Source: Streptococcus cristatus (GTDB lineage Bacteria > Bacillota > Bacilli > Lactobacillales > Streptococcaceae). Taken from it: a DNA stretch of 64,000 nt. A program made the translations under genes and the position numbers. The stretch lies in NCBI RefSeq assembly GCF_003943465.1, contig NZ_RJPR01000001.1, positions 124,001 through 188,000 on the forward strand. The letters run 5' to 3'. Shown here piece by piece: positions 19,620 to 27,616 of this stretch. How positions within the stretch are numbered: the stretch's first letter is position 1; each line of letters begins with the position of its first letter. The notes under the pieces were generated by a model, which was not told the origin of the DNA, searched no databases, and saw nothing but the letters and a program-made list of their open reading frames with translations.

Positions 19620-20865
19620 AGTCTTCCCTTTCATCTGGAATATCGAGCAAGTGTAAGTGAAGGTCTTGGTCAGACAACTCAATGTGCCGTAGCGTTCTTT
19701 CAATGGCATTGGTTCGTCGAGTCAGTAGCTCATCAATGCTGCCAGAAGCGTTCTTCAGATGTTTCTGAGCCTTGGCTAAAATACCGCCAAATTTATTAAA
19801 TTCCAGCTTGACGCTACCCAGAACCTTGCTGATGTCATCTGCGCTACGCTGGATGTTTAGGGTTTTAAAGCCAACCGAGAGAGAGTTGAGTAGGGCTGAC
19901 AGGGTAGATGGACCCGCTACAACAATCTGCTCATCTCGCCGCAAACCATCGAAAAACTCTGGATTGCGAACCACCTCGGAATAGAGACCTTCCGTCGGCA
20001 AAAACATAATCCCAAAATTAGTCGTAGCTGGCGGAGCTAGATATTTACTCTTGATGTCCTTGGCAAAACGCTTGACGCTAGCCAACAGCGACTTGCGATA
20101 AAGTTCAATCTCTTCCTTGTTGCCCGATTCATAAGCTTCTTCCAAGCGGTAATAATCCGCCAGAGGAAATTTGGAATCGATGGGCAGATAGACATAGTCC
20201 TGATCCGTCTGTCCCGGCAATTTGATGGCATACTCCACGCGCTCACTAGAACCTGCCACTGTGGCAAATTCCCGCTCATACTGACTAGGTGTCATGATGT
20301 CTTCGATAATTTGTCCCAACTGAAGCTCGCCCATAATGCCACGGGTCTTGGTATTGGAAAGAACCTTATTGAGACTGCCCACATCCCGAGCCACTGTCTG
20401 CATCTCTCCTAAACCACGATTAACAGATTCTAGCTGCTTGGACACCGTCTCAAAGGAGGTCTGCAGGCGACTCTGCAAAGTCTTCTCCAATTTTTCCTCA
20501 ACAGTTTGGCGTATCTGCTCCAGCCGCAGGTCATTGGACTCCTGAATTTGGCGCATCCGCTCATCGGTTTTGTCTCGATTTTTACTGAAACTATCCGCCA
20601 TTTCGGTTCGCAAATCCGTCAAATGGAGGTGCAAATCTGTTCGAACTTCTGCCAGCCGATCTCCCAGAACAAGTTCCAACTCTTTTTGCCGAAGAGCTTC
20701 CTGCTGTCTTTCCTGCTCAAAGCGGTAATCCAGCTGGTCGGACAAGTGATCCTCCTGCTCTTCTAGCAAGACTCTGATTGCCTGCTCCTGCTGCCCCTGT
20801 CTCTGCCAGAAGAAATAGAGAAAGACCAGATTGATGATAAGCAGGATGATGATGATATACTCCAT
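19609..20865 (-). CDS. rmuC: RmuC family protein
   Basis: RmuC-family proteins are linked to DNA recombination and are nuclease-like; the biochemical role is unsettled. The 418-residue protein starts with a membrane anchor (MEYIIIILLIINLVFLYFF), then a long coiled coil (about 25-150) and the conserved RmuC domain (GELQLGQIIEDI near 200, LPIDSKFPLADYY near 240, FLPTEGLY near 300). The ATG at 20865 begins 1 bp from the thiN stop, so the genes are coupled. Confidence 0.92.
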   Translation of the reverse strand: MEYIIIILLIINLVFLYFFWQRQGQQEQAIRVLLEEQEDHLSDQLDYRFEQERQQEALRQKELELVLGDRLAEVRTDLHLHLTDLRTEMADSFSKNRDKTDERMRQIQESNDLRLEQIRQTVEEKLEKTLQSRLQTSFETVSKQLESVNRGLGEMQTVARDVGSLNKVLSNTKTRGIMGELQLGQIIEDIMTPSQYEREFATVAGSSERVEYAIKLPGQTDQDYVYLPIDSKFPLADYYRLEEAYESGNKEEIELYRKSLLASVKRFAKDIKSKYLAPPATTNFGIMFLPTEGLYSEVVRNPEFFDGLRRDEQIVVAGPSTLSALLNSLSVGFKTLNIQRSADDISKVLGSVKLEFNKFGGILAKAQKHLKNASGSIDELLTRRTNAIERTLRHIELSDQDLHLHLLDIPDEREDYEN

Positions 20866-20866
20866 A

Positions 20867-21499
20867 TCAACTCCTATCTTTACTGTAAATAACAACCGTA
20901 TAACCTCTGTCAAAGGATAAAAATACAGGTCTATCTATAAATTCGTTAGAAGCATAGACTTTTTTAAAGAAAAAATTCGTTTCATTTAAAGGATATTTGG
21001 CTCCTTCAATGGTCAAAGGAACATCTTCGGTCGGCAGAAAGGCCAGATAGTCCATGCCTTCCACTGGCTTGATTTCATGACGGCCAGAGGGCACATAGCG
21101 AATGCAATTCTGGTCATCAACTAAGATCAGCTGCTCCATATAGGGAGCGATTTTATCATTGCTGGGCAAGAAAATATTGGCCAGAGCATGGTCTAGACGA
21201 CCGCCAAAGGCGCCGAAAATCGTCAGATAAGCGTCTGGATAGCGCTCAAAGCAAGCCAGAACAGCCAATTCTAAGTCCGTATCATCCTTTTCAGGCTGAG
21301 CCTGAATGACTTCCTTGGCTCTATCTTTGATATGCAGCAATTCTTCATCGGAAACAGAATCAAAATCGCCAACCGCTAAGTCCAGAGGCAAGCCCTGCTT
21401 TAGCAAATAAAAGGCACCACGATCAACTCCGACAAAAAGATCAAAATCCCGATTGACCTCCGCTAAATCACCGCCAGCAAACAGAGCAATCCTAGGCAT
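20867..21499 (-). CDS. thiN: thiamine pyrophosphokinase
   Basis: ThiN converts thiamine to thiamine diphosphate with ATP. The 210-residue protein has the family motifs GVDRGAFYLL near 25, DLAVGDFDSV near 42, EKDDTDLELA near 75 and FGAFGGRLDHALANI near 95. It overlaps rpe upstream by 8 bp and is followed by rmuC after 1 bp. The order rsgA-rpe-thiN-rmuC is common in streptococci. Confidence 0.95.
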   Translation of the reverse strand: MPRIALFAGGDLAEVNRDFDLFVGVDRGAFYLLKQGLPLDLAVGDFDSVSDEELLHIKDRAKEVIQAQPEKDDTDLELAVLACFERYPDAYLTIFGAFGGRLDHALANIFLPSNDKIAPYMEQLILVDDQNCIRYVPSGRHEIKPVEGMDYLAFLPTEDVPLTIEGAKYPLNETNFFFKKVYASNEFIDRPVFLSFDRGYTVVIYSKDRS

Positions 21500-22151
21500 C
21501 TAGTGCATCCCTCAAGGTCTGAACTTGATGGCTGACATCACCTTTGAAGACATAGCTACCGGCCACAAAAATATTGGCGCCAGCTTCTCTAGCCATCTGA
21601 ATCGTCTTATCGTCAATCCCACCGTCCACTTCAATATCAAAGTTCAGCTGATTGGCCTCTCGCAGAGCGACCAGTTCACGAATCTTACCCATGGTTTCGG
21701 GCAGAAAAGCCTGACCGCCAAATCCTGGATTGACTGTCATCACTAAGACCTGGTCCACTAAATTCAAGACATTTTTAATCGCTTCGACTGGGGTTCCTGG
21801 ATTGATAACCACACTAGGCTTGACGCCTGCCGCACGAATCTTCTGCAGAGCCCCGTGAATATGCGGTGTCGCTTCCACATGGATGCTGATAATATCCGCA
21901 CCCGCCCGAGCAAATTCCTCAATATGATGCTCAGGATTGGATACCATGAGATGGCAGTCAAAAACCATCTTGCTGTGGGGACGCATACTGGCCACAACCC
22001 CAGCCCCAAAGCTGATATTGGGTACAAAATGACCATCCATGACATCCAAATGGGCATACTCCGCTCCGCTAGCTTCTAGCTTTTTCAACTCTGTCTCAAA
22101 ATTAGCATAATCCGCACTCAGAACAGAGGGAGCAATTTTAAATGTTTTCAT
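21492..22151 (-). CDS. rpe: ribulose-phosphate 3-epimerase
   Basis: Rpe interconverts ribulose-5-phosphate and xylulose-5-phosphate in the pentose phosphate pathway. The 219-residue TIM barrel has PSVLSADYANFE near residue 8, HLDVMDGHFVPN near 34, VNPGFGGQ near 143 and DGGI near 177. It lies 14 bp downstream of rsgA. Confidence 0.97.
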   Translation of the reverse strand: MKTFKIAPSVLSADYANFETELKKLEASGAEYAHLDVMDGHFVPNISFGAGVVASMRPHSKMVFDCHLMVSNPEHHIEEFARAGADIISIHVEATPHIHGALQKIRAAGVKPSVVINPGTPVEAIKNVLNLVDQVLVMTVNPGFGGQAFLPETMGKIRELVALREANQLNFDIEVDGGIDDKTIQMAREAGANIFVAGSYVFKGDVSHQVQTLRDALDA

Positions 22152-22165
22152 GATAGTTCCTTTCT

Positions 22166-23044
22166 CTATTTAGGAAGTTTTTTAGCCGTCTTTTTATAAA
22201 TTTCACGACGATTTTCGATTTCACTGAGAAATTGCAGGTAATTTTCAAAACGAAAAGCGGCAATTCGCTCGGCTTCTACGGCTGGTTTGACGGCACAAGC
22301 CGGCTCGTGCGTATGGGTACAAGTTCGGAACTTGCAGTCCCGACTGATTTCGGCAATTTCTGGAAAGGCGGCGTTCAGGTCTTCTGCCTTGTCTACTTCA
22401 TAGTCTAAGGAAGAAAAGCCTGGAGTGTCCGCAATTTTTCCGCCATTTAGGTTATAAAAGCTAACCGCCCGTGTCGTATGACGCCCCCGCCCCAGACTTT
22501 CAGAAATTTCTCCTGTTTCTAATTGTAAGTCTGGTGCTATTTTATTGAGCAGGGTGGATTTCCCAACACCAGTCTGACCCATAAAAACAGTGATTCTCCC
22601 CGTCAGAAGTGGCAGTAACTCCTCAGTGGTTTTAACAACCTCATAGCCGATGGCCTGATAGGCCTGTACATAAGTATCCAAACTGGCGTCATCCTCCAAC
22701 AGATCCAGCTTAGTCAGATAGATGAGCGGGTGGATGTCCTTGTGCTCCAAAAGTACCAAAAAACGATCCAAGAGATTAGCATTGAAGTCCGGCTCCTTGG
22801 CACTCATGATGACAACTGCCTGATCAATGTTTACAATGGGTGGCCGCACCAAACTATTTTTACGCTCGGCGATTTTTAAAATGTAACCTTCAGAATCCTT
22901 GTCCGCTGAAAATTCGACATGGTCACCAACATAAGGCGTCTGACCTTTTTTGCGGAAATTTCCACGCGCTCTCGTCTGATATACCTGCCCATCTGACTCT
23001 ACATAATAAAAGCCAGCCAAGGCTTTGATAATTATTCCTTGCAA
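22166..23044 (-). CDS. rsgA: ribosome small subunit GTPase A
   Basis: RsgA is a circularly permuted GTPase that checks late 30S maturation. The 292-residue protein has an N-terminal OB fold, then GTPase motifs in permuted order: G4 TKLD near 112, G1 [12 protein letters not shown] near 155 and G3 DTPGFS near 208. A C-terminal zinc-binding segment ([16 protein letters not shown]) follows. It heads the rsgA-rpe-thiN-rmuC-yhaM run. Confidence 0.96.
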   Translation of the reverse strand: MQGIIIKALAGFYYVESDGQVYQTRARGNFRKKGQTPYVGDHVEFSADKDSEGYILKIAERKNSLVRPPIVNIDQAVVIMSAKEPDFNANLLDRFLVLLEHKDIHPLIYLTKLDLLEDDASLDTYVQAYQAIGYEVVKTTEELLPLLTGRITVFMGQTGVGKSTLLNKIAPDLQLETGEISESLGRGRHTTRAVSFYNLNGGKIADTPGFSSLDYEVDKAEDLNAAFPEIAEISRDCKFRTCTHTHEPACAVKPAVEAERIAAFRFENYLQFLSEIENRREIYKKTAKKLPK

Positions 23045-23106
23045 GACTGCTCCTTTAAAGTTAATACAATTATTATATCAAAAAAACATATATTTGGCTT
23101 TTACTA

Positions 23107-23134
23107 TTGGCATTTTCAAAAAATATGTTATAAT
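23107..23134 (+). promoter_or_regulatory. tRNA-Leu promoter
   Basis: Plus-strand TTGGCA (23107-23112), a 16-bp spacer and TATAAT (23129-23134) with an extended TG, 10 bp before the tRNA. Confidence 0.8.
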
Positions 23135-23143
23135 AAAAAGCAA

Positions 23144-23226
23144 GCGGAGGTGGTGGAACGGCAGACACGCATGCTTCAGGCGCATGTGCCCGTACGGGTG
23201 TGAGGGTTCAAATCCCTTCCTCCGCA
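23144..23226 (+). tRNA. tRNA-Leu (anticodon CAG)
   Basis: An 83-base class II tRNA. Acceptor arms GCGGAGG and CCTCCGC pair fully. The anticodon stem CATGC/GCATG encloses the loop TTCAGGC with anticodon CAG. A long variable arm (GTGCCCGTACGGGT) is typical of tRNA-Leu, and the T-arm carries GGTTCAAATCC. The CCA end is not encoded. It is one of the few plus-strand host genes here. Confidence 0.97.
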
Positions 23227-23235
23227 TCGAACAGG

Positions 23236-23269
23236 AACTCTTGTCCAAGTTGACAAGAGTTTTTCTTTT
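23236..23269 (+). terminator. tRNA-Leu terminator
   Basis: AACTCTTGTC-CAAGT-TGACAAGAGTTTTTCTTTT: a 9-10 bp stem followed by a T run, 10 bp past the tRNA. Confidence 0.85.
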
Positions 23270-23304
23270 GAAAAATTATGAAATCGTCTTGAAATTTCTT
23301 TCAG

Positions 23305-23335
23305 AAAAATCAGCCCTTTTCAAAAAGGGCTGGTT
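23305..23335 (-). terminator. ksgA terminator
   Basis: Minus strand CAGCCCTTTT-TGA-AAAGGGCTGATTTTT, about 10 bp after the ksgA stop. Confidence 0.85.
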
Positions 23336-23343
23336 TTCAAATC

Positions 23344-24216
23344 TTATAATCCTTGTTCCTTCAAGGCATCCGCCAGACGGGCAAAATCTGCCAAAGTCAA
23401 GGCTTCCCCCCGAACACTTGGAGACAACTCAGCTTGCTCTAAAGCAGCTGTTAGCTTAGCCTTGGTCTCCTCAGACTTTCCAAAATGACTGGTCAGATTG
23501 TTCCAGAGCGTCTTGCGACGATGGACAAAGCTAACCTTGGAAACCTTGAAAAAGAATTTCTCGTCTTGGACTTCCACTGCTGGCTGGTCTCTACGCACCA
23601 TCTTGAGAATGGCCGAATCCACATTTGGCGCTGGCACAAAGACTGTCCGCGGCACGATAAAGGCAACCTTGGCCGTCATGTAATACTGCACCGCAATCGA
23701 CAAACTGCCATAGGCCTTGGTATTAGGCTGAGCCGAAATACGATCTGCCACTTCCCTCTGCATCATCACGACAAACTCACTAAAAGGAATCCCGCTCTCA
23801 ATCAAATGCATAAGAATCGGCGTCGTGATGTAGTAGGGAAGATTCGCCACCACCTTGATAGGCAGGTCTGGATTTTTAAATTCTGCTATGTACTGAGCCA
23901 GATCAACCTTGAGAATATCCTGATTAACCACTGTCACATTGTCAAAATCGCGCAGAGTATCCGCTAAAATCGGTACCAGCCGATCATCAATCTCAAAGGC
24001 CATGACCTCTGCGGCACTTTCCGCCAAAAATTCTGTCAAAGCCCCAATACCAGGACCAATTTCAATGACATTGACCTTTTTGTCAATCTCTGCTGTATCC
24101 ACAATCTTCTGGAGGATATTGGTATCCGTCAGGAAATTCTGACCGAAAGATTTTTTAAAAGTGAAACCGTGACGCTCCAGAATGGCACGGGTCACACTAT
24201 AATCTGCAATTCTCAT
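23344..24216 (-). CDS. rsmA: 16S rRNA (adenine1518-N6/adenine1519-N6)-dimethyltransferase
   Basis: RsmA (KsgA) dimethylates two adenines near the 3' end of 16S rRNA; its loss gives kasugamycin resistance. The 290-residue protein has the SAM-binding motif [14 protein letters not shown] near 50 and the catalytic [10 protein letters not shown] near 123. Its ATG overlaps the stop of the upstream 111-residue gene as ATGA, so the two are coupled. Confidence 0.96.
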   Translation of the reverse strand: MRIADYSVTRAILERHGFTFKKSFGQNFLTDTNILQKIVDTAEIDKKVNVIEIGPGIGALTEFLAESAAEVMAFEIDDRLVPILADTLRDFDNVTVVNQDILKVDLAQYIAEFKNPDLPIKVVANLPYYITTPILMHLIESGIPFSEFVVMMQREVADRISAQPNTKAYGSLSIAVQYYMTAKVAFIVPRTVFVPAPNVDSAILKMVRRDQPAVEVQDEKFFFKVSKVSFVHRRKTLWNNLTSHFGKSEETKAKLTAALEQAELSPSVRGEALTLADFARLADALKEQGL

Positions 24217-24548
24217 TTTCTCTCTTTTCTATTATAGTAAGCTTCTGGAGTATAATGATAGAGCAAAACAAATAAGGGTGTTCCATCAAATCCTTCCACC
24301 ATATCTTTTAGGAGTGCATCTGGATGAATGATTTCTCGTGTTTTGGTGAAATAAACTCCGTGTTCCCCGTTTCTATTACGAAGTTCCCAGGCAACATTAT
24401 TCCCTTGGACAGAAGGTAGGTAACGTTCCATTTCTAGAAAGTCAAAAAATTCTTTCACCGTCATATCTTCAGGAATCTCAAATTCCACCTCATGAGGCAG
24501 TACATCGTCCCCCATACACACAGAATCTCTATCAACTCGGATTTTCAT
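24213..24548 (-). CDS. conserved small protein of unknown function
   Basis: A 111-residue acidic soluble protein without signal peptide or membrane segment. I do not recognise a named family. Visible blocks include [12 protein letters not shown] near residue 28, [19 protein letters not shown] near 50 and [15 protein letters not shown] near the C-terminus. It is coupled to ksgA (ATGA overlap). Its promoter region contains a remnant of the rnmV 3' end, so its present promoter may be recent. Confidence 0.6.
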   Translation of the reverse strand: MKIRVDRDSVCMGDDVLPHEVEFEIPEDMTVKEFFDFLEMERYLPSVQGNNVAWELRNRNGEHGVYFTKTREIIHPDALLKDMVEGFDGTPLFVLLYHYTPEAYYNRKERK

Positions 24549-24607
24549 TTTGCTCTCTCCTTATAAGTTTCTATTTGAACGCTATCAAAATAAATCTAAG
24601 TACCTCT

Positions 24608-24613
24608 ATTGTA
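24608..24613 (-). promoter_or_regulatory. possible promoter upstream of the 111-residue gene
   Basis: Minus-strand TGTTACAAT gives an extended -10 (TACAAT, 24608-24613) about 60 bp upstream of the gene. No clear -35. Confidence 0.4.
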
Positions 24614-24642
24614 ACACATTCTCCATGCATTTTGAGGTCTGC

Positions 24643-24715
24643 TCAACTATTATCATAAGATTTCATAGCTTCTTCCACTTCTGCCAAGATCACTCCAAAC
24701 AGATTTAGATATCTG
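24643..24715 (-). pseudogene. diverged remnant of the rnmV 3' end
   Basis: The minus strand reads RYLNLFGVILAEVEEAMKSY then DNS and a stop. This lines up with the end of intact rnmV (KRLELFGVTLAEVEEVMLKYSV) about 1 kb upstream. Protein and DNA are clearly homologous but diverged. The SDR oxidoreductase gene lies between the intact gene and this tail, so the tail marks the former end of rnmV before that gene arrived. Confidence 0.82.
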
Positions 24716-24765
24716 AATTTCCTTCCACTATTGAAGTAAGCATAAAAATTTATTTTTCTAAATCT

Positions 24766-25620
24766 TTATAGATTGTCTCTTGAAAAGGTCAGTTGTTCAA
24801 GTAAGTAATAGAGTCTTGCTTGCTCCTCTTCCTTGTAAGCAAATGCGTTAGCCTTTACTTCTCTGCATTTCTCGTCATACAAAAAACCGTCATGGCCATC
24901 TTCTGTAGATAAGGCTGTATAGACTTTCGCCATTTCTTCAGGACTCATCGAAAATCTTGACTTAATTTTATACAGATTTTTCATAAAAGCGCTGAGGTGA
25001 TCATAGCGGCGCATATCTACTTTGACATTGGTTACACGGATTGCCTGAATTTTGATGCCTTTCCACTGTTTCCGCATATAAAGTGACAGCATCAACAAGG
25101 CTAGTTTATTCTGATAATAGGTCTTGGCAGGACTATAATGTTTTTGACCAGCTAAATTTTCAAAATCAAGCTTCATGAAAGGATAAAGCATCAGCCCTTG
25201 GGAAGAAATATTAATAATCCGACCACTTTTTGACTTTTCCAACAAGCCCCTCAACAAGGTAGAAAGTAAAAAGGGAGCAACCACGTTGGTCGCAAATTGC
25301 TTTTCTAATCCCTCCCTAGTCAGGATTGGCTTTTTGACTGACAAATCAAAGTCAGCTGCATTGTTAATCAGAACGTCTAGAGCGTCTTCTTTTTGGATAT
25401 ACTGTTCTACCGCTTTCCTGACACTCTTCACATCAGATAGATCAACCAAGATATAATCTACATGTGGATTTCCTGTCTGCTGACGAATTTCCTCACAGGC
25501 TTGCTCAGCCGCTTCTTTTCGCCGGCAAAATAGGGTCACTGACCACTCTTTTTCAGCTAACTGTTTAGCAGCCTGATAGCCTATACCACTATTGCCGCCC
25601 GTAATAATTACTTTTTTCAT
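24766..25620 (-). CDS. short-chain dehydrogenase/reductase family oxidoreductase
   Basis: A 284-residue SDR enzyme, NAD(P)-dependent; substrate unknown. It has the N-terminal cofactor motif TGGNSGIGYQAA at 7-18, DVLINNAADF near 87 (the NNAG position) and SS followed by YYQNK for the active-site Ser-Tyr-Lys near 145-172. Length fits the retinol-dehydrogenase-like extended group. It begins 11 bp after the rnmV stop behind a GGAG site, so it is co-transcribed. The diverged rnmV tail on its far side suggests it came in by recombination. Confidence 0.88.
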   Translation of the reverse strand: MKKVIITGGNSGIGYQAAKQLAEKEWSVTLFCRRKEAAEQACEEIRQQTGNPHVDYILVDLSDVKSVRKAVEQYIQKEDALDVLINNAADFDLSVKKPILTREGLEKQFATNVVAPFLLSTLLRGLLEKSKSGRIINISSQGLMLYPFMKLDFENLAGQKHYSPAKTYYQNKLALLMLSLYMRKQWKGIKIQAIRVTNVKVDMRRYDHLSAFMKNLYKIKSRFSMSPEEMAKVYTALSTEDGHDGFLYDEKCREVKANAFAYKEEEQARLYYLLEQLTFSRDNL

Positions 25621-25631
25621 TTCTGACTCCG

Positions 25632-26201
25632 TTAAACTGAATACTTGAGCATGACTTCTTCTACTTCCGCCAAAGTCACGCCAAACAGTTCCAGTCGCTT
25701 TAGTAGCTGCTTGCCGTTAGAATAGCCGATACGGAGCCGCTCGCCCAGATACTCTCGGCGCTGACGGCTATCGCTTCCCATGAGCAACCCTAGGCGCATA
25801 AGGTCATTCTTTGTTACATCAAAATCACTGCTTGACTCAAAATGGCTGGTCACCCCAGCGAGGGCTGTCTTTAAGTCTTCAAAGCTAGCATGCTCAATGC
25901 CTAACGAGCGCCCTTTAGTCTTGGACTTAGGAGCTGCTTCATCACGCTTGAGGAAGGCATGTTGGACAGTGGGAATTTCCGTCATAATCAGACGGCGAAT
26001 CCGCTCGCCGTTGAAATCAGGATCTGTAAAGACAATAACTCCATGCAAATCATGCAGACGCTGAATGCGTTCTATATCCTGGTCATTTATTGCGGAACCT
26101 CGTGTCTCATATGTTTCCACGTCAAAGTAACGCTTGAGATTGGCCGTATCATCGCGACCTTCAACCACGATGACTTGGGAAATTTTTATTCTATTTATCA
26201 C
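25632..26201 (-). CDS. rnmV: ribonuclease M5
   Basis: RNase M5 does the final trimming of 5S rRNA. The 189-residue protein opens with a TOPRIM domain: catalytic Glu in VVEGRDDTANL near residue 14 and the DPDFNGE acidic pair near 59. A C-terminal RNA-binding part (GLLMGSDSRQRREYLG) follows. The start is GTG at 26201, behind GGAG with 7-bp spacing. A diverged second copy of its 3' end lies beyond the SDR gene. Confidence 0.94.
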   Translation of the reverse strand: MINRIKISQVIVVEGRDDTANLKRYFDVETYETRGSAINDQDIERIQRLHDLHGVIVFTDPDFNGERIRRLIMTEIPTVQHAFLKRDEAAPKSKTKGRSLGIEHASFEDLKTALAGVTSHFESSSDFDVTKNDLMRLGLLMGSDSRQRREYLGERLRIGYSNGKQLLKRLELFGVTLAEVEEVMLKYSV

Positions 26202-26215
26202 TATCGTACTCCATT

Positions 26216-26344
26216 TTAATCATAACCTGACAAAGTTAAAAGAACGATTTCTTCTGGAAAAACCAACAAGCGAACACTGCCAGTCACGGCACCTGATTCC
26301 AAAAACAAGAGTTCCCCATTTTCCTCTTTTAAAGAATAAATAAG
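26216..26344 (-). pseudogene. C-terminal remnant of an unidentified coding sequence
   Basis: In the 150 bp between rnmV and the next gene one minus-strand frame stays open for about 42 codons to a TAA at 26216-26218. It has coding-like composition: EENGELLFLESGAV near the start and LVFPEEIVLLTLSGYD at the end. It has no start codon or ribosome-binding site and begins at the neighbour's stop, so it looks like the tail of a gene whose front half is gone. I cannot name the family. Confidence 0.45.
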
Positions 26345-26347
26345 CGG

Positions 26348-26689
26348 CTACCTCTCTTTAATTTTTTGACATAATTTCTGAAATCGTACCTCTAATTCAG
26401 GAACATTGATGATTAAATATTTGAAAAAATTCAGCAAATTTTTTTCTGATATTAGATTATCTTCATAATTGATTTCTCCTAATTCATTTAAGAGGCAGAT
26501 TGTATCTGGCAGATTTTTCAAACTGTACCCAAGTAATTCAAAAGTGAGAGGAGCAATCAAGAACTCACACAGATTCATTTCTTGAAGCAAGTCATTGAAG
26601 GCAATAGTTGATGTTTTATTAATCTTTGCCAACATGTCTTCGGAAATACCTCTAAAATAATATCTATCATTACTTTGTATGTCAGACAA
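26348..26689 (-). CDS. AT-rich small protein of unknown function
   Basis: A 113-residue protein, not recognised. It is mostly helical by composition, with LCEFLIAPLTFELLGY near residue 40 and a basic C-terminus (CQKIKER). The start is best placed at a TTG (26689) 6 bp after AGGAGG; the frame also runs into an ATG six codons earlier, but that overlaps the ribosome-binding site. It begins 10 bp downstream of the tatD stop and is more AT-rich than its neighbours. With the gene tail downstream this suggests acquisition between tatD and rnmV. Confidence 0.6.
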   Translation of the reverse strand: MSDIQSNDRYYFRGISEDMLAKINKTSTIAFNDLLQEMNLCEFLIAPLTFELLGYSLKNLPDTICLLNELGEINYEDNLISEKNLLNFFKYLIINVPELEVRFQKLCQKIKER

Positions 26690-26699
26690 TTGTTCCCTC

Positions 26700-27482
26700 C
26701 TATTCATCTATGTCTCTCAGCCCAAACACCTTCTTTGCATTTTCATAGGTCGCTTGAGCCACTTCTTCGACCGTCAGCCCACGCAGTTCAGCAATTTTCT
26801 CTACCACATAGCGAGTATAGGCTGTTTTGTTTTCTCGGCCACGCTTGGGAACAGGTGCCAAGTAAGGTGCATCCGTCTCGACGAGGATTTTGTCCAAAGG
26901 CAGATACTGCGCTGCTTCCTGAATGTCCGTCGCTTTTTTAAAGGTGACGACTCCAGAAAAGGAAATCATCATCCCCAGCTCGATAAAACGCTCTGCCATT
27001 TCCAAAGAACCCGAATAAGAGTGCATGATACCGCCCCGAGGGCCTACACCCTCACTCTTGATAATCTCATAGGTATCTTCTAAGGCGTCGCGCGTGTGGA
27101 CGACAAAGGGCAGATCTAACTCTTTGGAGAGCTGGATTTGTCGGCGAAATACTCGCTCTTGCACTTCCTTAGGCGCTGTCATCCAGTGATAATCCAGCCC
27201 AATCTCGCCCAGAGCCACCACTTTTGGATGAGCAAGCTTGTCCAGCAGATAGGCTTCCACCGCCTCATCATAAGTCCCAGCCTCAGTCGGATGCCAGCCA
27301 ATCGTAGCATAAATCTGCTCATAATTGTCGGCCAACTCCAAGGCGCGCTCAATAGTAGGCCGGTCAAAACCGACAACATTCATATTGCTAACGCCCATTT
27401 CTGCAGCCAACCGAAGCTCTTCTGCCTCTTGACCAGCAAATTCTTCCACATTTAAATGCGTGTGTGTATCAAAAATTTTCAA
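26700..27482 (-). CDS. tatD: TatD family metal-dependent hydrolase, start supplied by the inserted element
   Basis: TatD-type enzymes are metal-dependent DNases/hydrolases of the amidohydrolase fold. The 260-residue protein has the metal ligands FDTHTH at the N-terminus, GEIGLDYH near 92, VHTRDA near 125 and ETDAPYL near 200. The likely start is the TTG at 27482 (read LKIFDTHTH), 9 bp after AGGAGG. The ATG at 27500 would translate the ribosome-binding site itself. An integrative element joins exactly here. At its other end (37093-37095) the original start survives as ATG GAA ATT TTT GAT, so codons 1-2 and the ribosome-binding site are element-derived. Confidence 0.93.
   Translation of the reverse strand: MKIFDTHTHLNVEEFAGQEAEELRLAAEMGVSNMNVVGFDRPTIERALELADNYEQIYATIGWHPTEAGTYDEAVEAYLLDKLAHPKVVALGEIGLDYHWMTAPKEVQERVFRRQIQLSKELDLPFVVHTRDALEDTYEIIKSEGVGPRGGIMHSYSGSLEMAERFIELGMMISFSGVVTFKKATDIQEAAQYLPLDKILVETDAPYLAPVPKRGRENKTAYTRYVVEKIAELRGLTVEEVAQATYENAKKVFGLRDIDE
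27460..27478. repeat. attachment site (tatD side), 19-bp direct repeat
   Basis: GTGTGTGTATCAAAAATTT, identical to 37073-37091. It encodes codons 2-8 of tatD on the minus strand. Confidence 0.9.
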
Positions 27483-27583
27483 ACTATATTTCCTCCTCAT
27501 TCCTGAAAGTTCCCTGAGCCTTGAAAATCAAGGATTTTATTTTTTGATATTTCCTCATATTTCCTTTATTTACTAGTAGCTTG

Positions 27584-27613
27584 GGTTAGTATTTGGTTAG
27601 TTCTATGGTTAGT
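27584..27613. repeat. integrase arm-site candidates, three GGTTAGT repeats
   Basis: GGTTAGT occurs at 27584-27590, 27595-27601 and 27607-27613, spaced 11-12 bp (about one helical turn), between the attachment site and the integrase stop. One exact and one near copy occur near the other end (37003-37021). This is the layout of arm-type binding sites for Tn916/lambda-type integrases. Confidence 0.6.
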
Positions 27614-27616
27614 GTT

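Noticed and set aside
27498-27500. ATG at 27500 as the tatD start
   Set aside because: The added residues would be encoded by the AGGAGG ribosome-binding site itself, and the TTG at 27482 matches the native start position seen at 37093-37095.
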